Positions 21,701 through 33,350 of a DNA stretch of 64,000 nucleotides are shown in pieces (the stretch's first letter is position 1; each line of letters opens with the position of its first letter). Source of the stretch: Sciurus carolinensis. Lineage: Eukaryota > Chordata > Mammalia > Rodentia > Sciuridae. The translations under genes were made by a program, and so were the position numbers. Under the pieces are notes generated by a model. The model saw nothing but the letters and a program-made list of their open reading frames with translations, was not told the origin of the DNA and did no database searches. The DNA is taken from assembly GCF_902686445.1 (NCBI RefSeq), contig NC_062217.1, positions 174,347,598 through 174,411,597 on the forward strand. The letters are read 5' to 3'.

Positions 21701-22729
21701 AGGCCCCTGACCACAGACAGGAGACCAGACACTCCTGGCTTTGCCTGCTCCCTTCATAATGGGGCCAAAGCGACATTTGTAAGGTCGACAACCGAGCTTT
21801 CTCCAGAATTTTGTGACGTGAATGTACAGACCTCAAACACTACCCATATAAAACAGTTACACCTCGACACATTTTTAGGAAGCTTGAAACGAGAGACAGA
21901 ATCTCTGAAAGGCACATGAAAAGCAGTCAGCCTCTCAAACAACTGACCGAGAACAAAAGAAAGGGGCTGGGAACTCAGAGGGAAACCAGCCACCGCCCCG
22001 CCTAGCTGTCCTCCACGTGAGGTGGGCCAGGCCCTGCACACGGAAGGAGGCCTGGCACGATTGTGGTGCAGGAGGTGCTCAGGGCGGGGAGCGCAGGGGT
22101 GTGGTGCCGGGGTGACGCACTGTGCTGGGGCTGTGGCGGTGGAGGTGGAACAAGATGGTAGCTCCTCCGTGCAGCCTGGAGGGGGCTGCGTCGCCACCTG
22201 CTGTCACAGGGGTCTTAGGCCTCTGCCCTCCGTTGGGCACCTCCAGGAGGCCCTGCAAGACAGAAGCCCTTGAGTTTCCAAATATCAAGCTGGAGTCGTT
22301 GAGGGAAGGTGTTTCAGGCACAAGGATGGACCTGTACCCAAACGCTGCAGAATAGCGAGCCCAAACGTTCCCACCTGTGCTGTGGCTGGGTGTCAGCAAG
22401 GTCACCCTGTGGAGTGGGCACTGTGAAGGGAGGCAGGCTGGGCCTCAGGAAACGTGCATGGCGCCACCTAGGAAGAAGAGGGACAGGATGAAGTGGCTGA
22501 GAAGCAGACTGCGCTCTACCTCACAAGGGACCAGGGAAACGCAGGTTGAAACCACGCGGGACACCAGTGGCCAGTGGTGAGGCCTTGAAAGATGGGACAC
22601 GCTTGTGTTGGCAGGGACGCGGGGCTGCGGGAACGCACTGTGTGCTCGGAAGTGAGCGCATCCCTGGGTGGACCGTGAGCTGCCAGACCCAGCAGATCTG
22701 CTGTAGGTGTGTTCCCAGGCACACCGCGC
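21701..22729. other. Unassigned, GC-rich, possibly decayed LINE-1
   Basis: Weak L1-like sequence near 21800-21960, then GC-rich DNA with short overlapping open frames. No gene is supported. Confidence 0.3.
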
Positions 22730-23210
22730 TCACCTGCTCTTGGAAACACAGGTACGGATGCCCAGCACGGCACCATTGCAGTAGCCACAACCTGCAAACA
22801 TAGATGAAGATGGGTCAGTAATGAGGAACCACGGCAGGGACCCGGCACGTGTGAATCTCACGGCGTAATGTCGTGTGAGAAGCGGACACAAAAGCTCCCG
22901 TGGAGGACAGGTGCACTCACGCCGGTGAATGATGGACGTGCAGCTGAGCTCCCGAACCCGGCAGTGAGCACGTAGGTGGTGCTGCAGACAAAGGCTGGCG
23001 CCCAAGGACCCTGAGCGCCAGCATGGATACACACTAGGGCAGAGAGCAGGGTTGATGGAGGGGCAGGCAGCGCGGGTGGGGATCCTGGCGGGGGTTCTGG
23101 TGGGGTGCTGACGCTATGCCCGCGTAGATTGGCTTTATCAGGATTCATTCAGTCGAGATGTTTTAAAGTACATTTTAAAAAAGTCATGAAATGAAAATAA
23201 AACCCAGGCA
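22730..23210 (+). mobile_element. Decayed LINE-1 3'-end remnant, sense
   Basis: CACCATTGCAGTAGCCACAA, then CCTGCAAACATAGATGAAGA and GTGAATCTCACGGCGTAATG + TCGTGTGAGAAGCGGACAC, follow the 3' end of ORF2 in old L1 (the block downstream of the reverse transcriptase). It is GC-enriched and CpG-rich relative to usual L1, and very diverged. Confidence 0.45.
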
Positions 23211-24587
23211 AGTGAGTGACTGATCAGGACGTTTTGCAGGGAAACCTGCCAAGACCCTCACGCAGAACCTAAGGGCGTTGCTAAGTGGAGTTAGGGGTCG
23301 CACTGAATGGGAGGGATCAAACCTGCTCTCCTGGGAACTGAGACTCCAAAAGTGAGATGACCCCAAGAGCAGCCCACCCTGGTGCAGGCCACTGGCCGCT
23401 GGCACCTCGTCGAGGAGCTTACTTCCGTGCCAGGCTGGAAATGACCGAGTGACTCGAGCTCCTGCTCTTGTAGAGGATCTGAACTGGCCGTGGGCCTGGC
23501 TCCTCTTGGCCTGCATCTCCATCTGCCAGCTCTGCCCACGGTTCCTGCCCTCCTGTCCCTCTGGCCCCTCACCTTCTTCCTTTCCCTAGAAAAGGAAAAA
23601 TGTAGTCCAGATACAAAGTTGTTCACTACCTTAAGAATTAAATCATGCCAAATCCAGAACTTGGGGTGGGGTGGGAGCTCCCTTGGGTGTGGGCTTTCTC
23701 TGTGGGGACCAGCATGCCCCCCACAAACTCTCCCCGGCTTGAGCAGCCCTTTGGAGGACCTGGAAGGGCCACAGTGCCATTTCTAGAACAAGCACAATTT
23801 TCATGGGTAATTTTGTTTCAAAGAGGAAGCATTTTTCTGCATGCATCCAAATGCAGAAAGCCACAGTAAGTTGGGCCTAATGACAAGAAATGTGAATAAA
23901 ATATATAAATGTTTAATTTGGGCTCAGATAAGCCAGATGCAAATTTCCTGTGTCCCCAGGCAGTGCAAATACTGATCGCTCATACGATTACTTTGAATAA
24001 GGGTCAATTTTTGGTTTAAGAAAACATAGCTGAAATGTTAAATATTTATGGGACACAGTCTGCAGTGCAGGCCGAGGGCTGCCCAGAGCAGCTGGTTGCT
24101 GAGTCACCACCATGGCTTCCACGCCTCTGCAGGGTCTCTCTTCTGGCCTGGGGAGTCAAGGGCTGGATACCCTCATTTATTATCTCAGGAAAAACAGCAC
24201 CAAATGTGGATTTTCCAGGGATTGATGGAAGTTGAACAGAAGGATCTTAAAAGCCAAGCTTTGGAGCAGCAAACAGAGCCAAAGGCTTCGATTTGTTTGT
24301 ATGAACTTAGGCTGCGGCCCACCCTTCCTTTGCCCTCAAAGGGGAGACAACGGCATTCTCTGCTGGTTTGCTCATTAAAACACCATAAATCTGGTGGAGG
24401 AAGAGAGCTGTCCACCATGGGCTGTGAAATCACTAGCAAGGCGTCTGTCTCCGAGCCCCTTGCTGCAGCCTGGGAACCTGGAGGTGACTCTGCAGTTGTG
24501 CATTGGATGAGAGAGTTCATCCCTCCCTTGCAGTGGCTATGGGGAGCCACTGACATTAGTCTGACAGGTGCGTGAGGAGATCTGATC
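23211..24587. other. Unassigned sequence
   Basis: Mixed composition. Open frames up to 175 codons overlap on both strands with no recognised product. Confidence 0.4.
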
Positions 24588-24790
24588 ATGTATACCTGTG
24601 TGGGTGCTCACAGCTGCACACACGTGCGTGCTTCTAATTACACATTCGTAAACGCTTGCCTGTATAGGTGTGTTATATCCATAAGTGCAGGGCTTCCGTG
24701 TCAACACTCTGTTACACACACACACATCTGTATTTATATGGACGGAGGCAGGTGTATACATACCTGCACACACACGCCTTGGATTGGGGC
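24588..24790. repeat. Decayed CA/TG-rich simple sequence
   Basis: Scattered CACACA, TGTGTG and GTATA stretches, including a short CA run near 24714-24725, suggest an old degenerate dinucleotide tract. Confidence 0.5.
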
Positions 24791-26091
24791 GATATGGACA
24801 GGTGGGGAGATCACCCCACACAGTGTTGCCCAGTGGCACTTGCTGTGGAGTGTCCCTATTTTCAGGACAGCTCAGATCTAAGCCCCAGGTGGACTTGCCC
24901 AGAGTGTGCTGGCCCTGGTGTCCCTTGGCCCTGTGAGTCAGCAGTCCTCCTGTGCTGTGGGCACCCTGCTTTTCTTGCTGAGTTGTGGGGGCAGTGCTGG
25001 TGACACTGGTTCTTCCCAAGGCAAGACTGTCCCCTCAGCTCTAGAGACCTGCTGTCTCCTGGGCAGTGCTACGTGTCCACAGTGTCTGGTGGGCGGTGCG
25101 ACATGACTCACCGGGCGCTTCCACACCGGCAGGGCGGAGCTCGCTGCACCCAGCCCGTGGACGCCTCTGTGTTACTTCCCTGCACGTCGCGCCCTGTGCT
25201 GATCCTCTCTGCCATTTCTGCAGAGGTGGCGGCGCCTGGTCTGTTGTGCCTCGCAGGGACACTCTGCATGGTGCTCGAGGCACAGGCTGCCCTGCAGCTC
25301 CTGACGCAGTTAGGCCTTCTCCCCAGCAGTTCAGGGGCCCCTTGTCCCCGCATCCACTCTTAGCCCCCAAGAGCGTCCCCGACAAGAGACACAGTGGGTT
25401 AACCTGGCCAAACTGTGTCGTGCAAGGCCATGACAAAGAGCCTTTGTCGTTCAACAATTCATGCGTGGTTGGCCCGAGTTCTGGCACGCTCGATGGCGTG
25501 GGAGTGGGGTGTCCTGGGGAGCCCGCCAAGAGCTGCAGCTCCAGCATTCCTGCCTTCTCAGAGCTGACGGGCCCAGGATGGTGCCTGTGGTTGTGCTGGG
25601 TCACAGATGGGCCAGCGTCGTGGTGCGGGCCCCTGAACTGGCTCTGAGCCTGCCTGCGTGCCTAGCGCACGTGGTCCGGGTGCCCCGGGCTCTGCCCCGA
25701 CTCCTCAGCAGAGCACCAGGCACAGTCCCTGCAGGCCTGGCCACTCTCCTAGCTCAGGAGCGGCAGGCAGCCGAAGCAGCCCCACCCAGAATGACCACCT
25801 GAGTGTCAGCACCAAAGGCAGGGGAGCATTGGGTTTGGGTGACAGGTCAGGAATGTCACCGCTGTTGCAACCGCTCATGAGCTGTGGGTCTGTCTGCCCA
25901 GCGCCTTCCCCAGGGGTGTGGGAAAGGAGTGGGGTGCTTTGGTGGCCACATGACCAAGGGGACAGGCGAGGGGGTGAAGTGAGGGACTCTGCAGTGCAGC
26001 AGGCCAGGTGCATAGAATGCAGGGTCTCCAGCCCTAGAGAGCTGCTGCTGCTGCCTGAGGCCTCTAACCTCAGCCTCCCCCTCCTCCTGGT
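24791..26091. other. Unassigned GC-rich sequence
   Basis: GC-rich with several CpGs. A 193-codon plus-strand frame (25066-25647) and a 187-codon antisense frame (25041-25604) overlap almost completely, which points to low stop density and not to a gene. Confidence 0.4.
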
Positions 26092-26631
26092 CTCACCCAT
26101 CATGCAGCCTGGGTTCTGAGTATCCCCAGGCTCACCCACTGTGCAGCCTGGGCTCTGAGTACCCCCCGGTCACCCACCATGCAGCCTGGGCTCTGAGTAT
26201 CCCCAGGCTCACCCACTGTGCAGCCTGGGCTCTGAGCACCCCCAGGCTCACCCACCATGCAGCCTGGGCTCTGAGTATCCCCAGGCTCACCCACTGTGCA
26301 GCCTGGGCTCTGAGCACCCCCAGGCTCACCCACCATGCAGCCTGGGCTCTGAGTACCCCCAGGATCACCCACCGTGCACCCTGGGCTCTGAGCACCCCCA
26401 GGTCACCCACTATGCAGCCTGGGCTCTGAGTACCCCCAGGTCACGCACTGTGCAACCTGGGCTCTAAGCACCCCCAGGTCACCCACTATGCAGCCTAGGC
26501 TCTTAGCACCCCCAGGCTCACCCACTGTGCAGCCTGGGCTCTGAACACCCCCAGGTCACCCACCATGCAGCCTGGGCTCTGAGCACCCCCAGGTCACTCA
26601 CCATGCAGCCTGGGCTCTGAGCACCCCCAGG
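26092..26631. repeat. 38/39-bp minisatellite, about 14 copies
   Basis: Each unit contains CATGCAGCCTGGGCTCTGAG or TGTGCAGCCTGGGCTCTGAG, then TACCCCCAGG or CACCCCCAGG and CTCACCCAC. Presence or absence of one CT step gives 39- or 38-bp units. In the left half ATG- and TGTG-type units alternate, a two-unit higher-order repeat of about 78 bp seen at least three times. Minus-strand frames of 90 codons inside are artefacts. Confidence 0.95.
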
Positions 26632-27520
26632 AACCAGCTGCCACCATGGTAGACCCCATTTGGTCCTGCCCTGCTTTCATCCAGGCCATGTTCTTTCCAG
26701 AAGTTTCAGATTTTCTCTGCAGAGCTATGAAAGGATCTGTTTCCCTGAGGGGAAAACTGGCCTTTCAAGAGTGTTGTGGGTTCCTGAGTTCCTGTAGCTC
26801 TCCTCTGCCCCAAGGCCCTGCAGACGGATGCCCCTGCACACAGATGGCCCGCCCCGGAGCGCCCCAGCCCTTGCCTGACTCTGCACATGAAATGTCTGGG
26901 TTTTCAGCGGGACCCAGGATCAAAGCTGTGACTGCCTTCAAGGACAACACGCTCAGCTTGAGGTTGACAATATCAAAAAGCTGCATTTACAAGTCCTGCG
27001 GCAACTGACAGAGTTAGTCCTGTGTTTAAAAAAGAGTCAGAAACTGGGAGGTGCGGCTGGAGTGCTGAGTGACCCGCAGGCCTGCTTACAACACCTGGTA
27101 AGTGCTCTCGGGAACCTGTGGAGGCAGAAGGCGGAGCCAGGCGCACAGTAGGAAGACGTCCTTACCAAGAGCCCCCTTGAGAACTTGGAGAAGCATGCTC
27201 CACGCCTGACCACAGAGAGTTTTAAGGAAATCGTGGTGCATTTCCAAGCTCGGATCCATGGTAGGTGATAACCACATCTTAATGCTGCATGGGGTGTCCT
27301 CGTGTGAACTCCTGGTCAGGTCCCCCTCCAGGGAGGCCACGTCATAGATGCCCAGGCCCTCACCTGCTACCAGCACTGTGGGGATCAGGCACTGCCCATT
27401 TGGGAAGGGAACTGAGTCAATGAAAGACAGGAGTGTGTCAGGCCCACTGACACACGATGTCCCAGAGTGACTCCTTTTGGTGAGTTTCGTTAGTGAGACT
27501 TGATTTCAGGGACCTACGTG
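26632..27520. other. Unassigned sequence
   Basis: No recognised gene or repeat. Open frames reach 120 codons and overlap on both strands. Confidence 0.4.
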
Positions 27521-27720
27521 TTTTTAATGCTTTATTTTGAGATGATTTCAAATTTTAAAAAGTTTTGCAAGAATAGTACAGAGTGCTCCTGTCTCCTCTT
27601 TACCCAGATTCACCAATTTTTAGTATTTTGCCTTATTAATTTTATTACCATCTCTACTTATTTTATTAAGAATCTAAAAAAAAGAATCTATAAGTCTGTA
27701 CTAATGTAAATTGCTGATAT
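27521..27720. mobile_element. Old LINE-1 3' UTR-like fragment
   Basis: TTTGAGATGATTTCAAATTT, then AGTTTTGCAAGAATAGTACA and TTTACCCAGATTCACCAATT, are a familiar combination from 3' untranslated regions of old L1 subfamilies. The fragment is short and AT-rich. Confidence 0.5.
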
Positions 27721-27847
27721 AATGATATCAACAGATTATTTTTTATAATTCAATCTACTTTTATTAGGTGGGTTAAATTGCTTTAGTATTATAATTGCCT
27801 ATGATGCTCAAATTGCTTCATCTTTGATCAGTGAGAGTCTGTCATAG

Positions 27848-28278
27848 TGTAGAACTAGAATGTCCCCAGAGGCTCATGTGCTGAAGCCTTGGTCCCCAAT
27901 ATAGCGGTGTTCAGAGGTGGGACTTTGGGGAAAGGGACTGAACCATGAAGCCTCTGAGCTCACTAATGGATCAAGTCATTGATGGCTTCATAATTTTCTG
28001 GTATTATTGGGAGGAGGGGGAAATGTCAGAGGTGGGCCTAGTTGGAGGAAGTGGGTTATTGGAATGTGCTGTTGGGGACTAAGTCTTGCCGCCAGCCCCT
28101 TTCCTCTCTCTCTGCTTTTGGCTGCCATGAGCTGAGCAGCTTTCCACTGCCACATCCTTTTGCCATGAAGTTTACCTCATCCCAGGCCCAAAGCAATGGA
28201 GTCAGCCCGCCAAGGACTGCAACCTCCGAAGCTGTGATTTTCCTCAGGAATTTTGGCAAGGGAAAGATGACTGACACA
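27848..28278 (+). mobile_element. MaLR-type solo LTR, sense
   Basis: It starts TGTAGAACTAGAATGTCCCC and has GGCTCATGTGCTGAAG, TTCAGAGGTGGGAC, TGGAGGAAGTGGGTTATTGG, GCCCAAAGCAATGGAGTCAG, and ends AATTTTGGCAAGGGAAAGAT + GACTGACACA. A short deletion removed the region where the AATAAA signal is expected. No internal part is attached. Confidence 0.75.
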
Positions 28279-29520
28279 GATCCCTCTAGCCTTCTCCCTC
28301 TGTGCTTTGGCATGCATGCCATTGTTTTGGTCATATCATCTTTATTCTCTTATTTCCCTGACCCAGCCAGGAATCAGTCATTCTGTCACTTCCTCTTTTA
28401 GTGGAGGCAGTATTTAAAAGCCAAGGTCTATGCACAGCATGTGCTCTGTAACAACACAGTGCCTTTGATTCCAGTTGTCTCAGCAAACAAAACAAGGAAG
28501 CAGGCACAGTTGTGTGTCTGTCTATCTTTCTGGTTTATCCATGTCTGTATTTAAAGCCATGAGTGCATGCTTATAACTCCATTCCATCCAACACAACCTG
28601 CCTGCACCTCTTGGTTTCATCTCCCTTTGACCACAGTGAGAAGGTGGCACCCAGCACCGTCATGGCACTTACCACATTGCCCGAGGCAATGAACACAGAA
28701 GGTGCTTTGACTTGCTGCTCTGCCTTGCTCACTGCAAAAGCAACCTCCTGAGCACGGCTGCACCCATTCAGGAGCTTCTTGCCTTGAAGGACTGGAAAAT
28801 GAAGGAAGGTATGTGAAACAACCATTTCCAACCTAAACAATAGTCAGCACAGGGGCAAAAGCTACCTAGAGGGATGGGAACACACTAGACTATCTACACA
28901 ATTGCACAGTTCAGTTGGCCATTCTGATGAGTTGAGAAGACAGATGACAGCTTTGAGGGGCCCTGACTACTAGAATTTGCAATGCACACTCCTGGAGAGT
29001 TCTGGAGATCTGCAGGGACCACTCAAAACTGTGACTCAATGTTAATCTGTGAGTGTAAATCACAGGTAAATCGCCACAGGGTTGAAAAAACAAACCCACT
29101 GGAAAAGAAGCACAAATATTCCTAGGACTCACATGGCATTGGAAATGTGTTCCCACCAGCATGATTGGAAAGACGATGGAAAGGTGGGGTGTTGGGAAGA
29201 GTCCTCAGTAGGATACAGCCTTAGAAGTAAGAATACGCTGCCCTAGATGAAAGTCGGCTCTGGACCTTCTGCAAAATACCCCGACATACCTCAGAAGAAC
29301 CAGTCAGACTGCAAGGAAATCGATGCAGCACCCAACGACTCATTCCCAATGACTGGCATTCAGTTAGAGTATCAGTGATACAAATAGGCATGAAAACAAA
29401 ACCCACCAGGAGGGTAAAACTTAGATAACCATGCCAAGAAATGACAGAGATTATGGGGTTGTGGATATAAACTGAAACAGTCCCCCAAGCACACTAAAAG
29501 AATAGTGAACCTGAAAATGT
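28279..29520. other. Unassigned, probably partly decayed repeat
   Basis: Apart from the candidate exon above, no feature is recognised. The part from about 28900 to 29500 is A-rich on the plus strand, like the LINE-1/HAL1 sequence that resumes after the DNA element at 29521, and may belong to it. Confidence 0.35.
28673..28791 (-). other. Candidate orphan exon (119 bp) with consensus splice borders
   Basis: On the minus strand a pyrimidine-biased stretch ending CATTTTCCAG precedes an open 119-base segment followed at once by GTAAGTGCC. One frame is open across it (39 codons after a split first codon) and reads as mixed, globular-looking sequence, including KKLLNGCSRAQEVAFAVSK. I do not recognise the protein. 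It sits between an LTR and a DNA-transposon remnant with no neighbouring exon I can identify. It could be an exon, a relic exon of a dead gene, or chance; confidence is low. Confidence 0.2.
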
Positions 29521-29852
29521 GGTTGACTCTCTGTATCCACAGGTTCAGCATCCATGGATTCAAACTACTGTGGATCAAAATATTTTTAAAAAATGCATGT
29601 GTACTGAGCATGTACAAATATTTTTCTTGAAAAATTTCCTGAAAAATTCAACATGACAACTGTTTGCACAGCATTTACATTGTATTAGATATTATGAGTA
29701 GTTTAGAGGTGGTTTAAAGTGTATGGGAGGATGTAGGTAGGTCATGCTGACACCATGATATTTTATACAGGGAACTCGAGCATTCACAGACTTTGACACC
29801 TGTGGGGAGTCCTGGAACCAATCCCCCACAGATACTGAAGGATGCCTCTGTA
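29521..29852 (+). mobile_element. Tigger-family (MER2-like) non-autonomous DNA element
   Basis: About 330 bp with inverted ends. The left end has CTCTGTATCCACAGGTTCAG, CATCCATGGATTCAAAC and TGTACTGAGCATGTACAAAT. The middle has GCATTTACATTGTATTAGAT. The right end has GGGGAGTCCTGGAACCAATC, CCCCACAGATACTGAAGGAT and GCCTCTGTAA. The layout matches the old eutherian Tigger/MER2 group. It contains no transposase. It splits LINE-1/HAL1-like sequence on either side. Confidence 0.65.
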
Positions 29853-30440
29853 ATAGTAGAAGTCAAACAAAATTAATCACAGAGGGAGAAATAAACAGAG
29901 CATCAGAACCCACAAAAGAACATCAAGTGGTCTAAAGTAAGTGCAATCATTTCATGCAGAGCAGAGGGAAGGGTTTCAGAAAAATCATGTGAAGAAATGA
30001 TAGCTGAGAAATTTTTTGAAGTTTGATGAAAACTATAAACTAACAGATTCAAGAAAATCAACCCATCTTCAGCAGAAAAAAATAATAATAAAGAAAACTA
30101 TGCCAGGTCACTTATTAATTACAATGCTAGAAAGAGTGTTAAGAGTGTTAAGAGCATTTGATATAAGAGGAGCACAGAAGCTCATCACATGATTGCAGAT
30201 GAGGAACAAAGATGAGACTGACAGCTCACCTCGCCTCCGAAACTGTGGGAGCTGGAGGAAAGTGGAAGACACACCACGAAGGGAAATGTCTCGCCCAGAA
30301 CGTCCCCAGGAGAACATCCTTCAATGAGGGGACCCTACTTCTGAGTATGAGGGAGTTGGGCCCCAGAATCAGCATCCCTTTCAGGAAACCACTGTAATTC
30401 AGTGCCCTCCACAGGAAGTTCTCTCCATGAAAGGAGATTG
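29853..30440 (+). mobile_element. LINE-1/HAL1 ORF1-side fragment, sense
   Basis: AGCTGAGAAATTTTTTGAAG, then GATGAAAACTATAAACTAAC, AGATTCAAGAAAATCAACCC and GATGAGACTGACAGCTCACC, keep the order of the old L1/HAL1 ORF1 region; the end resembles AAGGAAGTTCT. It is full of stops and frameshifts. Confidence 0.6.
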
Positions 30441-31059
30441 CTCTGGTGGGTGAGCAGCATTACTGAAGGAGCAAAGGTTGGTTATGAAGCGAGTTCCCAT
30501 CCCTCCACCCACCAGGCTTGACCTGGACCCTATGCAGCAACACAGCATGCACAGGGGCAGCCCATCTACCATGGAAAAGCCGTAAGCCCGCTGACCCGGG
30601 GGATCAGAGAAGTCAAGCTGAGAAGCAGCACACACTTCAGAGAGTAGAGGAATTTTGGAGGAAGGGGTAGTCTCTGTCTAGTCACACCTCTGACTGACTC
30701 AAAATGTACATGTTCAGCTAACTATGTAAACTCAGCTTGAAACAAAGTAGCTGCATTGAACCATCTCCCGAGAATGAGTTTAAAGTTCAAACCCAGTCAT
30801 GGAAATTACCTGGTAAGATTAAAAACCTTTATTTTGGAGGGGAGAAGGGGGATGACAAAATCCAGAATGTCAACAACTCATAATTTCCAAAATACAGTCC
30901 AAAATCATATCACATGGAAAACCAGAAAGATGAAATGCTTTCTCAAGAAAGAAGAAAAGACAAGAAACTTAGCCAGAACTCAGCATGCACAAAATGTTAA
31001 AACTGTATTTTAAGAGTTTATCATGACTATACTCAATAGTAAAACACATACATTTTACC
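30441..31059 (+). mobile_element. Possible LINE-1/HAL1 continuation, sense
   Basis: 30441-30750 is unassigned. From about 30860 the A-rich run with CAAAATCCAGAATGTCAACA and CCAGAAAGATGAAATGCTTT looks like old L1/HAL1 5'-side sequence. Similarity is weak. Confidence 0.35.
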
Positions 31060-32000
31060 TTCACTTATTCCTTCTCTAATGCTCTGCTTTTCTGTGTGTG
31101 GGTCAGATTTTCTGGTCTATATCATCTTCTTTCTCTTTGAAGAACTTCTTTTAATATTTCCACAAAGTAGGCCACTGGCCATGAATTCCCTGGTTTGCTA
31201 TTTGTCTGGGTGAATCTCTTTCTTCTTCCCTTCTGGAGGATGATCTCCCTGGATCCAGAATTTCCACGTTGACATTCTGCTCTTTCAGCACTGAACATTT
31301 GCTCCACGCCCTCCTTGTTCTCATGGGGCTGGAGGAGAAGTCTGGTGTGTTCTTATCCTTGTTCTTCTATAGGTTGGTTTCTCCTGTTGACTTCTTCCAT
31401 ATTTCTTCTTCATATGTGTTTCTCTGGAGTTAGAATACAATGTGCCAAAGTATAGTTTTTTTTGATATTTATCTTGACTGATATTCCTGAGCTTCCTGGA
31501 TCTGTGGTTGGCATCTATTATTAATTTTAGAAAATTATCAGTTCTTCTTATTTAAATATTTCTCCTGTTTTTTCTTACCTACTCATATTCTCAAGCTGCA
31601 AATGTTCTACATTTTGTTATTGTTGCATGGTTTCTGGTCATTTTAGTTCATCTTTTTCATTGTTTGTTCTCTTTGTGTTTCAGTTTTGGAAGTTTCTACT
31701 GCCACATCCTCAGACTTGGTGGACCTCAGGGTCCCAGGCCATGGATGGCCCTCAAAGGCTTCTTTGCTGTGCTCTGTTGCTTTTGATTTCTAGCACGTCT
31801 TTTTGATCCTTCCCATCACTCTGCTCTCACTCCCGTCTGCTTTTCCTGTGTCACTCAAAGTTACTTTACGTTCCCTGCCTGCTCATTCCGAATCTCAGCC
31901 ATAATGGAGTCTGACTCTGATGCTCGGTTTGTCTCTTTGGCCTGCACTTTTGGCCTATTAGGAAGCCTTGCATTTTGGGGGCTGAAACTCAGAAAGCCTG
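31060..32000 (-). mobile_element. LINE-1/HAL1 fragment, antisense
   Basis: Reads as the antisense of the old L1/HAL1 region: CTTTTAATATTTCCACAAAG + TAGGCC, GATGAATTCCC-like ATGAATTCCCTGGTTTG, GTCTGGGTGAATCTC, GAATACAATGTGCCAAAGTA, CTGAGCTTCCTGGATCTGTG and TTCTTATTTAAATATTTCTC appear in the expected order. It is opposite in orientation to the LINE-1 pieces on both sides. Confidence 0.6.
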
Positions 32001-32549
32001 GGTGAAGGGAGCTGAGGAGATAACCCTGCAGCTTGGGTTCTGAGTCTCTCTGGCTGGGAGTCAGGTTGTTTCCTGTCTGCTGCAGCTGTCAGTGCCAGAG
32101 GCCGAAATGTCCTCTAGCGCTCTTTCTCTTGTCTGCCCCATTGTCTGTGGGTTTCCCTAGGATTTCTTAAATGGGGTCTCAGTCTTGCAGCCCCACTAGC
32201 TGGAATCCCACTTTCCTGCAGGAGCCCCGCTGATGAGGTAGTAAGGCTCAGGTCCTGGAGCCTGAGTTGAGGACTTTTCCACCCTGGGTTGTTCAGCGTT
32301 GCACTCTGGCAGAGACTTCCCCCGAAGGGAGACCTTGTACTAGAGGTCTGGTCGTGTTTTAAAAGGATGCTTCCCTGAGGAAGGCAGCTGGGTGTCTTCT
32401 GTGGCCTTCCGTGGGGAAGGGGAGGAGCTGCTGAAGCGGAACTCACAACGGTGCCCCTCCCAGACGCCCCTGGGTTTTCAACTCTCAAATTGGCCATGTT
32501 TTTAATTAAAGAAAATCTCTGAGACAAATATAAAGTCTTGATAGAGAAA
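32001..32549. other. Unassigned sequence
   Basis: GC-richer than its neighbours. A 137-codon minus-strand frame at 32114-32527 has no recognised domain. No gene is supported. Confidence 0.35.
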
Positions 32550-33350
32550 AATGAAAATTCCTACACTAAATAAATTCGTGGTGAAAATATTCATGAAATA
32601 GTATGATCGCTAAGTGGAAAGGGCAGTCATGGAAATGAGCCTGGGGAAGTGCAGAGAAAGCAGGGGTTTGTGTCTTTTTAAAAGATGGAGCCTAAGTGGT
32701 TGGTTAGATTCTATCAAAAGGCTTAATATACATGTAATTGAATTGCCAGGAGGAAAGAACAAAGAACAGCACAGAAAACTGTTTGAAGATACAACGTCTA
32801 AACATATTCTGCATCTGACATAAAACAGAAAGATGCTAAATGGACATCAGGAAATAAAACACACAAAGAAGCCCAGGCTGAAATGCATTACCATCTAACT
32901 GCTGAAAACCGGATGTAACAAGCAAATCTTGACAGCAGCAGGAGAAAAATGACATATTACTTTCAAGGTAACTGCGATGCAATTAATGGCTGGCTTCTCG
33001 TCAGAAACCACGCGGGGCGAGGGAGGGAGAGCACCTGCGAAGAGCTGGGAGGAAAACAAAATGCTGCCCTGCCGTGTTCGGAGCACTCGCTGCACCAGGG
33101 CTCCGGGCTCGGTGGGAACATTAAATAAAGACGTTTTTGGTAAGGGAAAGCTCAAAGAATTTGCTGCCAGGCAACCTTTGCTTTCAGAAGTGCTGACATG
33201 AATTATTTGGTCTGAAGGGAACTGCCACTAGGTAGAAAGCTGGATGCTCTGTAAAGAATGGAGAACATAAAAATGGTAAACACCCTACGAGCATCTCAAA
33301 ACCCAGAGCTCCGTGAACTGCAAACAGTGAACTTTACCACATGCAAATCA
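32550..33350 (+). mobile_element. LINE-1/HAL1 ORF1-side fragment, sense
   Basis: ATACATGTAATTGAATTGCC + AGGAGGAAAGA, then AGCAGGAGAAAAATGACATA + TTAC, CTGGCTTCTCGTCAGAAACC and GAATTTGCTGCCAGGCAACC, follow the ORF1 C-terminal coding region of old L1/HAL1 in order. A GC-rich patch at 33000-33110 is CpG-rich for such an old copy. Confidence 0.65.
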
